Shown: positions 1 through 5,462 of the stretch, piece by piece
Layout of the letters: every line of letters starts with the position of its first letter
Numbering within the stretch: the stretch's first letter is position 1
NCBI GenBank assembly: GCA_945901835.1
Contig: CAMDMH010000124.1
Coordinates: 1 to 7,906, forward strand
DNA length: 7,906 nt
Direction: 5' to 3'
Source of the DNA: Devosia equisanguinis
GTDB lineage: Bacteria > Pseudomonadota > Alphaproteobacteria > Rhizobiales > Hyphomicrobiaceae
Position numbers and translations under genes: made by a program
Notes under the pieces: generated by a model
Seen by the model: only the letters and a program-made list of their open reading frames with translations
What the model was told of the DNA's origin: nothing
Database searches by the model: none

Positions 1-417
1 GGCCCCGCTTTGCAGGATCTCATCGCCGGCCACATCAACCTGACGTTCGACGGCCTCGGCTCCTCCGCTCCCGCGATCGGCGCCGGCCAGATCCGCGCGA
101 TTGCGGTTGCCGCTCCCGCACGTGTGCCGGCCTTTCCCAATCTGCCGACCGCGAAGGAGAGCGGCCTCGACGGCTATGACGTCGCGACCTGGTATGCCCT
201 GTGGGCGCCGAAGGGCACGCCGGACGATATCGTCAAGCGCATGCGAGCGGAGGTAGCCTCGGCATTGAAGGAAACCTCGATCAAGGAAGCATGGGAGCGC
301 AACGGCTCCGACGTTCCTTCCCTCGAAGGCGAAGCATTCGGCAAGTTCGTCGTGAGCGAGGTCGAGCGCTGGGGCAAGGTCGTCAAGGCCGCCGGCGTCA
401 AACTCGAAGGCGGCTGA
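1..417 (+). CDS. Bug/TctC-family tripartite tricarboxylate transporter substrate-binding protein, C-terminal part
   Basis: This is the last 138 residues of a periplasmic solute-binding protein; the 5' end lies outside the window and the frame is open from base 1. Bug/TctC proteins bind small organic acids or related compounds in the periplasm and deliver them to a TctA/TctB membrane complex. Visible family marks are the GxIRAIAV strand (GQIRAIAVAAPAR), the following FPNLPTAKESG segment, the WYALWAPKGTP stretch and a C-terminal helix ending in VKAAGVKLEGG. These match the second lobe of the family, which is usually about 320 residues in total, so roughly 185 residues are missing. A stem-loop terminator begins eight bases after the TGA, so this is the last gene of its transcript. 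The ligand cannot be inferred. It is a different, divergent sequence from the complete family member at 5463-6431. Confidence 0.9.
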   Translation, partial: GPALQDLIAGHINLTFDGLGSSAPAIGAGQIRAIAVAAPARVPAFPNLPTAKESGLDGYDVATWYALWAPKGTPDDIVKRMRAEVASALKETSIKEAWERNGSDVPSLEGEAFGKFVVSEVERWGKVVKAAGVKLEGG

Positions 418-424
418 TTTCAAT

Positions 425-462
425 CCCCATCCCATCGCTCTTCAGCGATGGGATGGGGTTTG
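425..462 (+). terminator. Intrinsic terminator of the partial solute-binding protein gene
   Basis: A perfect 15-bp stem (425-439 pairs with 444-458, arms CCCCATCCCATCGCT and AGCGATGGGATGGGG) closes a CTTC loop. It is followed by TTT and then GG, so the U-tract is short. It starts eight bases after the stop codon at 417 and fits a rho-independent terminator for that gene. The opposite strand has no T-run, so it is probably one-directional. Confidence 0.8.
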
Positions 463-478
463 GCTAGACCGAGCTCGT

Positions 479-506
479 TTGCGGACAACGTTAGGCGCTG
501 CTATCG
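479..506 (+). promoter_or_regulatory. Possible promoter of the frameshifted small gene
   Basis: TTGCGG (479-484) and CTATCG (501-506) are separated by 16 bases. The expected start of transcription is at about 513-514, the same place as the ATG at 514. No Shine-Dalgarno sequence precedes that ATG, so a leaderless transcript is possible. The match to sigma-70 consensus is only moderate. Confidence 0.3.
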
Positions 507-513
507 TGCTGAC

Positions 514-721
514 ATGGGTAAGATCGATGAGATTAAGCAGGCGATGCAGGCGCTGTCAGCCGACGAGCTGAAAGCTCTCCGCGAATGGCTTGGACGAACT
601 CGAGGAACGACAGTTCGACGAGCGTCTTGAACGCGACGACAGGTCGGGCAAGCTCGATCAATTCGCGAAGCAGGCGATGGACAACATGAAGGCCGGTCGC
701 GTCCGCGAACTCGCGTTGTAG
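514..721 (+). pseudogene. Small antitoxin-like protein gene broken by a one-base frameshift
   Basis: From ATG 514 the first frame gives MGKIDEIKQAMQALSADEL up to REW (tryptophan codon at 586-588), then drifts into an arginine-rich tail ending at 630. The next frame, from TTG at 590, continues LDELEERQFDERLERDD, then GKLDQFAKQAMD and KAGRVREL to TAG at 719-721. Joined at one surplus base near 589-591 the product is about 68 residues. It then resembles the short helical proteins often found as antitoxins beside RelE/ParE-like toxins (pattern: N-terminal helix, EWLDE, ERD..GKLD, AGR.R.L). The family assignment is from memory of that pattern. No toxin gene follows; the next bases are a REP-like repeat. 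It may be a decayed orphan antitoxin, a sequencing error, or less likely a programmed frameshift, since no classic slippery heptamer is seen. Confidence 0.6.
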
Positions 722-725
722 TCGT

Positions 726-803
726 AGGTCGGGTCGAGGAACGAGACCCGACAATTCCCTGCACGCCGGGTAATGTCGGATCGCGCTTTGCTTGACCCGA
801 CCT
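726..803. repeat. Inverted pair of REP-like palindromes (BIME-like)
   Basis: Left palindrome: GTCGGGTC (728-735), loop GAGGAACGA, GACCCGAC (745-752), a perfect 8-bp stem. Right palindrome: GTCGGATC (775-782) and GACCCGAC (794-801), seven of eight pairs with one A-C mismatch. The outer ends are also inverted repeats: AGGTCGGGTC (726-735) and GACCCGACCT (794-803). This layout resembles the GTAGGTCGGGT-type REP doublets that are scattered between genes of many Proteobacteria. It sits between the broken antitoxin-like gene and the amidohydrolase. Confidence 0.7.
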
Positions 804-851
804 TCGCCGCGCCCGCTTCGACCACCACACCAAGCCCCTCCGAGCACCGCC

Positions 852-1847
852 ATGCAGATCATCGACATCTACACGCACATCTTCCCCGACAGCTTCTTCA
901 ACGCCTTCACCAAGGCAGCGCCCAACCTCGGCCCCATCGGCACGCGCTTGCGCGGCGTGAAGCCGATCTTCGATCTCGACGTTCGCTTCCGTGAGATGGA
1001 CGTGGCCGGCGATGGCTACTGTCAGATCATCTCGCTGCCCAACCCGCCGATGGAGGATGTTGCCTCCAAGGAAGTCGTCACCGAGCTATGCAAAGTCGCC
1101 AACGAGGCGATGGCCGAGCTGTGCGTGAAGCACCCCGGCCGCTTTCCCGCGTTCGCCGCCGCGATCAACATGCATGACCCGCAGGAGGCCGTGCGGGAAG
1201 GCCGCCGCGCTGTTAAGGATCTCGGCGCACGCGGCTGGCAGATCTTCACCAACGTCGCCGGCCGCCCGCTCGACCACCCCGACTACGAGCCTATTTTCGC
1301 CATGGCCGCCGAACTCGACCTGCCGCTGTGGCTGCACCCAGCCCGCACCGCCGACGACGTGTCCGACTACAAGTCCGAAAAGAAGTCGCGCTACGAGATG
1401 TGGTGGTGCTTCGGCTGGCCCTACGAAACGTCGGTCGCGATGTGCCGCCTCGTCTTCTGGGGCCTGTTCGACCGCTATCCCGATCTCAAGATCATCACGC
1501 ACCATTGCGGCGGCTTCATCCCGTTCTACGACGGCCGCGTAGGCCCCGGTCTAGCCGTGCTCGGCAGCCGCACCTCGGGCGAGGACTACTCGCAGGTACT
1601 GCCGTCGCTGAAGCGTCCGCATGCCGAGTACTTCAAGAAGTTCTACGGCGACACCGCGATGTTCGGCGGCACGTCCTGGTTCGGCACCGGCTACGACTAC
1701 TTCGGCGCCGACCACATCGTGTTCGCGACCGACGCCCCCCTCGGCCCGATCAAGACCACCATCGACGCCCTCCAGGGCCAGGGCCTCGCCAAACCCGAAC
1801 TCCAGAAGATCCTTTCGGGGAATGCGCGGCGTCTGCTGAAGCTATGA
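852..1847 (+). CDS. Amidohydrolase family protein (ACMSD/gamma-resorcylate decarboxylase-like, amidohydrolase_2)
   Basis: A complete 331-residue protein of the metal-dependent TIM-barrel amidohydrolase_2 group, which includes decarboxylases of aminocarboxymuconate semialdehyde and hydroxybenzoates as well as hydrolases. Visible barrel motifs, in order, are IDIYTHIFP at the N-terminus (Y7, H9), QIFTNVAGRPL (about 130-140), LWLHPAR (H162), IITHHCGG (H217/H218) and FATDAPLG (D294). The length is normal for the family. The ATG at 852 was chosen because MQIIDIYTHIF is the usual first beta strand; extending to 792 would translate the REP repeat. No clear Shine-Dalgarno precedes the ATG. The first metal ligand is Y-T-H rather than H-x-H; related proteins often have a non-His residue at this position. 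The reaction and substrate are not determinable here. It is transcriptionally separate from the upstream binding-protein gene because a terminator lies between them. Confidence 0.9.
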   Translation: MQIIDIYTHIFPDSFFNAFTKAAPNLGPIGTRLRGVKPIFDLDVRFREMDVAGDGYCQIISLPNPPMEDVASKEVVTELCKVANEAMAELCVKHPGRFPAFAAAINMHDPQEAVREGRRAVKDLGARGWQIFTNVAGRPLDHPDYEPIFAMAAELDLPLWLHPARTADDVSDYKSEKKSRYEMWWCFGWPYETSVAMCRLVFWGLFDRYPDLKIITHHCGGFIPFYDGRVGPGLAVLGSRTSGEDYSQVLPSLKRPHAEYFKKFYGDTAMFGGTSWFGTGYDYFGADHIVFATDAPLGPIKTTIDALQGQGLAKPELQKILSGNARRLLKL

Positions 1848-1863
1848 AAGAGGCCAATCGTAG

Positions 1864-1889
1864 GGCGGAATAGCGCAGCGTATTCCGCC
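1864..1889. repeat. REP-like palindrome (GGCGGAATA type)
   Basis: GGCGGAATA (1864-1872) pairs perfectly with TATTCCGCC (1881-1889) around the loop GCGCAGCG. The preceding GTAG and this core match a palindromic repeat common between genes in Bradyrhizobium-like genomes (from memory). It starts 17 bases after the amidohydrolase stop codon and may act as a transcript end barrier, although no T-run follows. A further inverted repeat, CACGGAT (1889-1895) with ATCCGTG (1911-1917), overlaps its last base. Confidence 0.65.
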
Positions 1890-1931
1890 ACGGATATGAT
1901 GTCGCCAGTGATCCGTGAATATTCCGGGAGT

Positions 1932-2080
1932 GCACCACTTCCGGACCGCTCTGCGGTCCAACGGCACGAACGTGCCGCGGCGCCCGTGCGCCAACCCGAC
2001 AAAAGCTCTTTGGAGGAGGCAACCACTTCCGACCGGCTCTGCCGGTCGAGGCCGCGAACGCGCCCCGGCGCCAGTGCGCC
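1932..2080. repeat. Duplicated module of three consecutive hairpins
   Basis: Two imperfect direct copies lie at 1932-1992 and 2019-2080, offset by about 87 bases. Each begins GCACCACTTCC or GCAACCACTTCC. Each then has a 6-bp hairpin with loop CTCTG: GGACCG/CGGTCC (1943-1959) in copy 1, GACCGG/CCGGTC (2031-2047) in copy 2. A second hairpin centred on CGAACG follows (GGCACG-AA-CGTGCC in copy 1, CGCG-AA-CGCG in copy 2), then a third hairpin GGCGC/GCGCC with a 4-base loop. The arms of the first hairpin differ between copies but both pair fully. Together with the REP palindrome this occupies the 247-base gap between the amidohydrolase and tRNA-His. No credible protein is encoded here. Confidence 0.65.
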
Positions 2081-2094
2081 GTACTGAAGCAAGA

Positions 2095-2171
2095 TGGTAC
2101 CGCCTCCCGGGGTTGAACCGGGGACCTCTAGATCCACAATCTAGCGCTCTAACCAACTGAGCTAAGGCGGC
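2095..2171 (-). tRNA. tRNA-His (anticodon GTG)
   Basis: A full 77-base cloverleaf reads from 2171 down to the encoded CCA at 2097-2095. The acceptor arm is GCCGCCT/AGGCGGT (first pair G1-U72), the D arm starts with GCTCAGTTGG, the anticodon stem is CTAGA/TCTAG with loop TTGTGGA, and the T arm is CCCGG-TTCAACC-CCGGG. The anticodon GTG (complement at 2135-2137) reads His codons. The discriminator is A73 and the base before G1 is A, so the universal G-1:C73 pair of tRNA-His is absent. Loss of G-1 is known for a large alphaproteobacterial clade, which supports the taxonomic reading. It lies 112 bases downstream of lutC on the same strand but has its own promoter candidate. Confidence 0.96.
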
Positions 2172-2188
2172 TGCCAGGGCAATGCCCG

Positions 2189-2216
2189 TGTCCGCGCAGG
2201 AAAGGCGCGACGGACA
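2189..2216 (-). other. Hairpin in the tRNA-His 5' leader
   Basis: TGTCC-GCGC (2189-2197) and GCGC...GGACA (2205-2216) form a 9-bp stem with a 3-base bulge and a 7-base loop. It would start at about +1 or +2 of the transcript from the predicted tRNA promoter, so it could form a stable 5' leader that RNase P removes. It might instead be a lutC 3' hairpin, but no T-run follows. Confidence 0.35.
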
Positions 2217-2224
2217 GGTGCGCT

Positions 2225-2252
2225 AGATAGCGCCGAACTCCGCCCCGCGCAA
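2225..2252 (-). promoter_or_regulatory. Predicted promoter of tRNA-His
   Basis: On the minus strand TTGCGC (2252-2247) and CTATCT (2230-2225) are separated by 16 bases, close to the alphaproteobacterial sigma-70 type (TTGAC / CTATAT). The start of transcription would be near 2218, giving a leader of about 46 bases before G1 at 2171. The G+C-rich stretch after the -10 box is what stringently controlled stable-RNA promoters usually show. Confidence 0.45.
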
Positions 2253-2283
2253 CACTGATTGCGTGCCGATCGCGTGCCCCCCT

Positions 2284-2979
2284 TTAACCGACGACCATCA
2301 CACACAGCCGCTTGGGTCCGTGCGCGCCCAGAACCGGTATGCCGCCGATGTCGGCTGATCGTGAAGGTCCCGAGATCAGGTTGAGCGTGCGCGGCATCGC
2401 CCCGGCCCCGGAGCCCCCTGTGCGCAGCCGCGCCACCGCGTCTTCCAAAGGCCCGACGATATCGCCGCGCTGGACGACCACGATGTTGTTTTCCGGCAGG
2501 AAGCTCAGCGTCACCGGGTTGTCGGCCCCCGACGCGACGACCAGCGTGCCGGTCTCAGCCACCGCCGCCAGCGCATGCGTCACGCCGGTCATATCCGTCC
2601 GCTCGGCCGGCCCGCGAGCAACGTCGAGCTGGGCCTCGCCCGACCACGTCAGGTCGACCAGCCGCGCATCCGCCCCGATCCGCACCCGCTGCGGGAGATT
2701 GTGCCGACGCAGGTAGCCCGCGATCGCCGCAGGTAGCTCGGAAGGGGACGCCACCGCCACCAACTCTCCGCCGGCCATCTCGACCCAGCGCTGCAGCACC
2801 GCGGCAAGCTCTTGCGGCGACTTTCCTGCCACCCGCTCCGGTACGAGATGCCGCTGATGGCCAGCGAGACGCGCAGCCACGGTTGCGCGGCGCTCGGCCT
2901 CGGTTCCTTCGTTGACGACAGGCGAACCGGCCGCCACACCGGCCCGCACCTTCGCCATGATGCTCGCTCTGCTGCTCAT
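2284..2979 (-). CDS. lutC: LutC/YkgG family lactate utilization protein C
   Basis: A complete 231-residue cytoplasmic protein of the LutC (LUD/DUF162) family. In Bacillus subtilis LutA, LutB and LutC are jointly required for oxidation of L-lactate to pyruvate; E. coli YkgG is the equivalent. Family signs are the central AETGTLVVASGADNP stretch (141-155), the NNIVVVQRGDIV strand, and the C-terminal NLISGPSRSADIGGIP and VLGAHGPKRL motifs, the most conserved part of the family. No iron-sulfur cysteine cluster is present, as expected for LutC. The ATG at 2979 overlaps the lutB stop codon in an ATGA junction, which fixes the start and indicates translational coupling. The frame is open far upstream (to 3474), but that is antisense-free shadow of lutB in another frame. 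The gene ends 112 bases before tRNA-His. Confidence 0.93.
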   Translation of the reverse strand: MSSRASIMAKVRAGVAAGSPVVNEGTEAERRATVAARLAGHQRHLVPERVAGKSPQELAAVLQRWVEMAGGELVAVASPSELPAAIAGYLRRHNLPQRVRIGADARLVDLTWSGEAQLDVARGPAERTDMTGVTHALAAVAETGTLVVASGADNPVTLSFLPENNIVVVQRGDIVGPLEDAVARLRTGGSGAGAMPRTLNLISGPSRSADIGGIPVLGAHGPKRLCVMVVG

Positions 2980-4412
2980 CGCTCCACCCCGCGCTGGCGC
3001 TCGGCCCACAGCTGCTGGAACGTCCTCCCTTGAGGCGCTGGGAAATCGCGATGCCGCGTCCAGCCTCCCGCCATCGGCAGCCAGCCGAACCGTCCGCGCC
3101 GCCGCCCCATCGCTCCGAGCGCCGCGATCCCGAGCCGCGCTAGCAGATGATAGAGGCGAGGCCGTCGTGCGATGGCAGCCCACATCCCCAGGCCCGCCCG
3201 GTACACGCCGCTCGTGCTCCCCTCGCTGCCCGCCGCGAAATCCGTCTCCCGATGGTGCCGCATCAGCTTCGGCAGCGGGATTTTCATCGGGCAGACCTGT
3301 TCGCACCGCCCGCAGAAAGTCGACGCGTTCGGCAGATGCGCCGTCTCCTTTACGCCGAGTAGCGAAGGGTTGAGCGCCGCACCGAGCGGTCCCGGATAGA
3401 CCCAGCCGTAGGCATGCCCGCCGATCGCGCTGTAGACGGGGCAGTGGTTCATGCACGCGCCGCAGCGGATACAACGCAGCATCTCGCGCATCTCGCCCTT
3501 GAGCATCTCGCTGCGCCCATTGTCGACGAGCACGACATGATACGCCTCGGGACCATCGGGATCGCCGGCACGGCGCGGCCCCGTCGACAGCGTCGTGTAG
3601 CAGGACATCTCCTGCCCCGTCGCCGAACGCGCCAGCAGCCGCAGCAGCGTCGCCAGATCCTCCAGCGTCGGCACCACCTTCTCGATCGACGTGACGACCA
3701 CGTGCGTCTTCGCCAGCGACTGCGTGAGATCGCCGTTGCCCTCGTTGGTCACGATCACGGACGAGCCCGTCTCCGCAACGAGAAAATTTGCACCGGTGAT
3801 GCCGACGTCGGCCGTCAGGAACTTCTCCCGCAGGATCTGCCGCGCTTCCGCGACGAGTTGTGGCGCTTCGTCAAGCACGCGATCCCGCGGCAGCTTCGTG
3901 TGCAGCCGCCGGAAATCCGCCTCGACCTGCCCCTGCGTCAGATGGATGGCCGGCGCGATGATGTGGCTCGGCCCCTCGTGTCGGATCTGCAGGATGTACT
4001 CGCCCAGATCGGTCTCGACGACCTCCATACCGGCCGCTTCCAGGTGCGCGTTGAGGCCGATCTCCTCCGACACCATGGACTTGCCCTTGGTGACGATCTT
4101 TACGCCCGCGTCGCGGCAGATGCCCAGGATGATCTCGCGCGCTTCGGCCGCGTCTGCAGCCCAGTGGACCTTCGCGCCGGCCGCAGTGGCGTTCTTCTCG
4201 TAGGCTTCGAGATAGAGATCGAGATGCCGCAGCGCGTGGTCGCGGATGTCGCGGCCGACGTCGCGCAGCGCTTCGAACTCCGGCAGCCGCTCGTACGCCG
4301 CCCGCCGCTGCGCCACGAGACTGCCGTCGAGCCCCTTGAGCGCTCGCTGCAACTCACCGTCGACGAGTGCGTCGGCGACGTTCGCCTTGAAAGCCTGTGT
4401 TCTGATCTCCAT
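2976..4412 (-). CDS. lutB: LutB/YkgF family iron-sulfur protein of lactate oxidation
   Basis: A complete 478-residue protein, almost the length of B. subtilis LutB. The LUD domain (about 60-300) carries KGKSMVSEEIGLN, VVETDLGEYILQI, ADVGITGANFLVAETGS and VTNEGNGDL, all signature stretches. A ferredoxin-like part follows with CIRCGACMNHCP (C314, C317, C320, C324) and CGRCEQVCP (C367, C370, C374), ligands for two [4Fe-4S] clusters. The C-terminus contains the RDFPAPQGRTFQQLW motif typical of LutB. Its role is electron transfer during oxidation of lactate or a related 2-hydroxy acid. ATG 4412 gives MEIRTQAFKANV, the normal family start; the frame stays open to 5027 but that extension overlaps the transporter gene and is not LutB-like. 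No Shine-Dalgarno is seen, and a promoter candidate ends about two bases before the ATG. lutC overlaps downstream; lutA is absent from the window. Confidence 0.95.
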   Translation of the reverse strand: MEIRTQAFKANVADALVDGELQRALKGLDGSLVAQRRAAYERLPEFEALRDVGRDIRDHALRHLDLYLEAYEKNATAAGAKVHWAADAAEAREIILGICRDAGVKIVTKGKSMVSEEIGLNAHLEAAGMEVVETDLGEYILQIRHEGPSHIIAPAIHLTQGQVEADFRRLHTKLPRDRVLDEAPQLVAEARQILREKFLTADVGITGANFLVAETGSSVIVTNEGNGDLTQSLAKTHVVVTSIEKVVPTLEDLATLLRLLARSATGQEMSCYTTLSTGPRRAGDPDGPEAYHVVLVDNGRSEMLKGEMREMLRCIRCGACMNHCPVYSAIGGHAYGWVYPGPLGAALNPSLLGVKETAHLPNASTFCGRCEQVCPMKIPLPKLMRHHRETDFAAGSEGSTSGVYRAGLGMWAAIARRPRLYHLLARLGIAALGAMGRRRGRFGWLPMAGGWTRHRDFPAPQGRTFQQLWAERQRGVER

Positions 4413-4420
4413 GCCCACGC

Positions 4421-4449
4421 TTATAGCCGCGGCGGGCGGGGCGCGGCAA
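4421..4449 (-). promoter_or_regulatory. Predicted lutB promoter, near-leaderless
   Basis: On the minus strand TTGCCG (4449-4444), a 17-base spacer, and CTATAA (4426-4421) form a good sigma-70-like promoter. Transcription would start near 4414, only about two bases upstream of the lutB ATG at 4412. The lack of a Shine-Dalgarno sequence upstream of lutB agrees with a leaderless message. It would let lutB-lutC be expressed apart from the transporter gene upstream. Confidence 0.45.
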
Positions 4450-4474
4450 TGTGGGAGGGACCGCAAATACGACC

Positions 4475-5308
4475 TCAAACTTTCTTCTTCCCCCGCGCCT
4501 CCGCTTCCCGCCGCGCGATGTAGATCGACGCCGCGACGATCACGCACATGCCCAGAATACTCCACCGGTCCGGCATCTCGTCGAACAGCGCGAAGCCCAG
4601 CACCGCTGCGATCGGCAGCCGCAGGAAATCGAACGGCGCGACGATCGTCACTTCGGCGGCGTCGTAGGCGCGCGCCAGCCAGTCCTGCCCGGCAGCGCCG
4701 AACAGACCCGCGGCGAACAGCCAGCCCCACTGCACCAGCGTCGGCGTCTGCCACGTGGCGATCGCGGGAACGAGCAGCATCAGCGTGCCGAACAGGAAGA
4801 AATAGAACACGATCCGCGTCGGCGGCTCGGTTGCGCTGAGGCGCTTCAGCGTGATCATCGCCAGTGCGGTGAGCAGCGCACTGGCGAGCGCGATCAGCGA
4901 GGCCGGTTCGATCCCGCCATGCGGCTTCACGATCAGCAGCACCCCGGCGAAGCCCACGACGGTCGCCGCGATCCGGCGCAGGCCCGCGATCTCGCCCAGG
5001 ATCAGCGCCGACACGATGATCGACCACAGCGGCGAGGTGAACCCCAGCACCATCGCGTCGGCGAGCAGCAGCTTCGACAACGCATAAACCAAGCAGACGA
5101 AGGCCGCGACGCCGAGAAACGAGCGCATCGCGTGCCCGAGCGGACGCTGTGTCTTCAGGCCGTCAAGGCCGACCCGCATCATCCACGGTACCATCAGCAG
5201 GAGCGCGAACGCCGTGCGCCCGATCGCGACCACGAACACCGGCAATTCCTGCACGAGATGCTTGACGACGGCGAACATGAGCGTCAGCGCGACCACTGCC
5301 GCGAGCAT
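4475..5308 (-). CDS. EamA/DMT-superfamily transporter
   Basis: A hydrophobic 277-residue inner-membrane protein of the drug/metabolite transporter superfamily, with two EamA repeats (about 1-130 and 140-268) and around ten membrane segments. Landmarks are the RSFLGVAAFVCLVYALSKL stretch (62-80), ADAMVLGFTSPLWSIIVSAL and the LGE motif at about 104-106, GVLLIVKPHGG closing repeat 1, and the equivalent AYDAAEV...P segment of repeat 2. The tail EARGKKKV is basic and cytosolic. The start at 5308 is the only ATG, GTG or TTG available, yet the codons just upstream read NNLRGILW, which looks like the usual beginning of the first helix; a CTG start or a lost start codon is possible. It ends 62 bases before lutB on the same strand. 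The substrate is unknown; carriage of lactate or 2-hydroxy acids would be a guess from position. Confidence 0.88.
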   Translation of the reverse strand: MLAAVVALTLMFAVVKHLVQELPVFVVAIGRTAFALLLMVPWMMRVGLDGLKTQRPLGHAMRSFLGVAAFVCLVYALSKLLLADAMVLGFTSPLWSIIVSALILGEIAGLRRIAATVVGFAGVLLIVKPHGGIEPASLIALASALLTALAMITLKRLSATEPPTRIVFYFFLFGTLMLLVPAIATWQTPTLVQWGWLFAAGLFGAAGQDWLARAYDAAEVTIVAPFDFLRLPIAAVLGFALFDEMPDRWSILGMCVIVAASIYIARREAEARGKKKV

Positions 5309-5462
5309 CCAGAGGATGCCCCGCAGGTTGTTCAGGGTTGGGCTGTAGGGCGTGGAGCGTGGCTGCAGGACGTGTTCCTCGAAGATAGTGCGGGAGGGAC
5401 AGGACGCCGCAAGCTCTACGACTCCGCTGCAGTTGTCACGGGGGAGCGGGGCGCACCTCCCC

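Noticed and set aside
792..851. Earlier TTG start of the amidohydrolase
   Set aside because: It would translate the end of the REP repeat; the family start MQIIDIYTHIF begins at 852.
1896..2160. Short open frames across the hairpin repeats and tRNA-His
   Set aside because: They overlap the tRNA and the palindromic repeats and show no protein family signal.
3414..4523. Plus-strand open frame of 369 codons opposite lutB
   Set aside because: Antisense shadow of lutB, which has complete family motifs and iron-sulfur cysteines.
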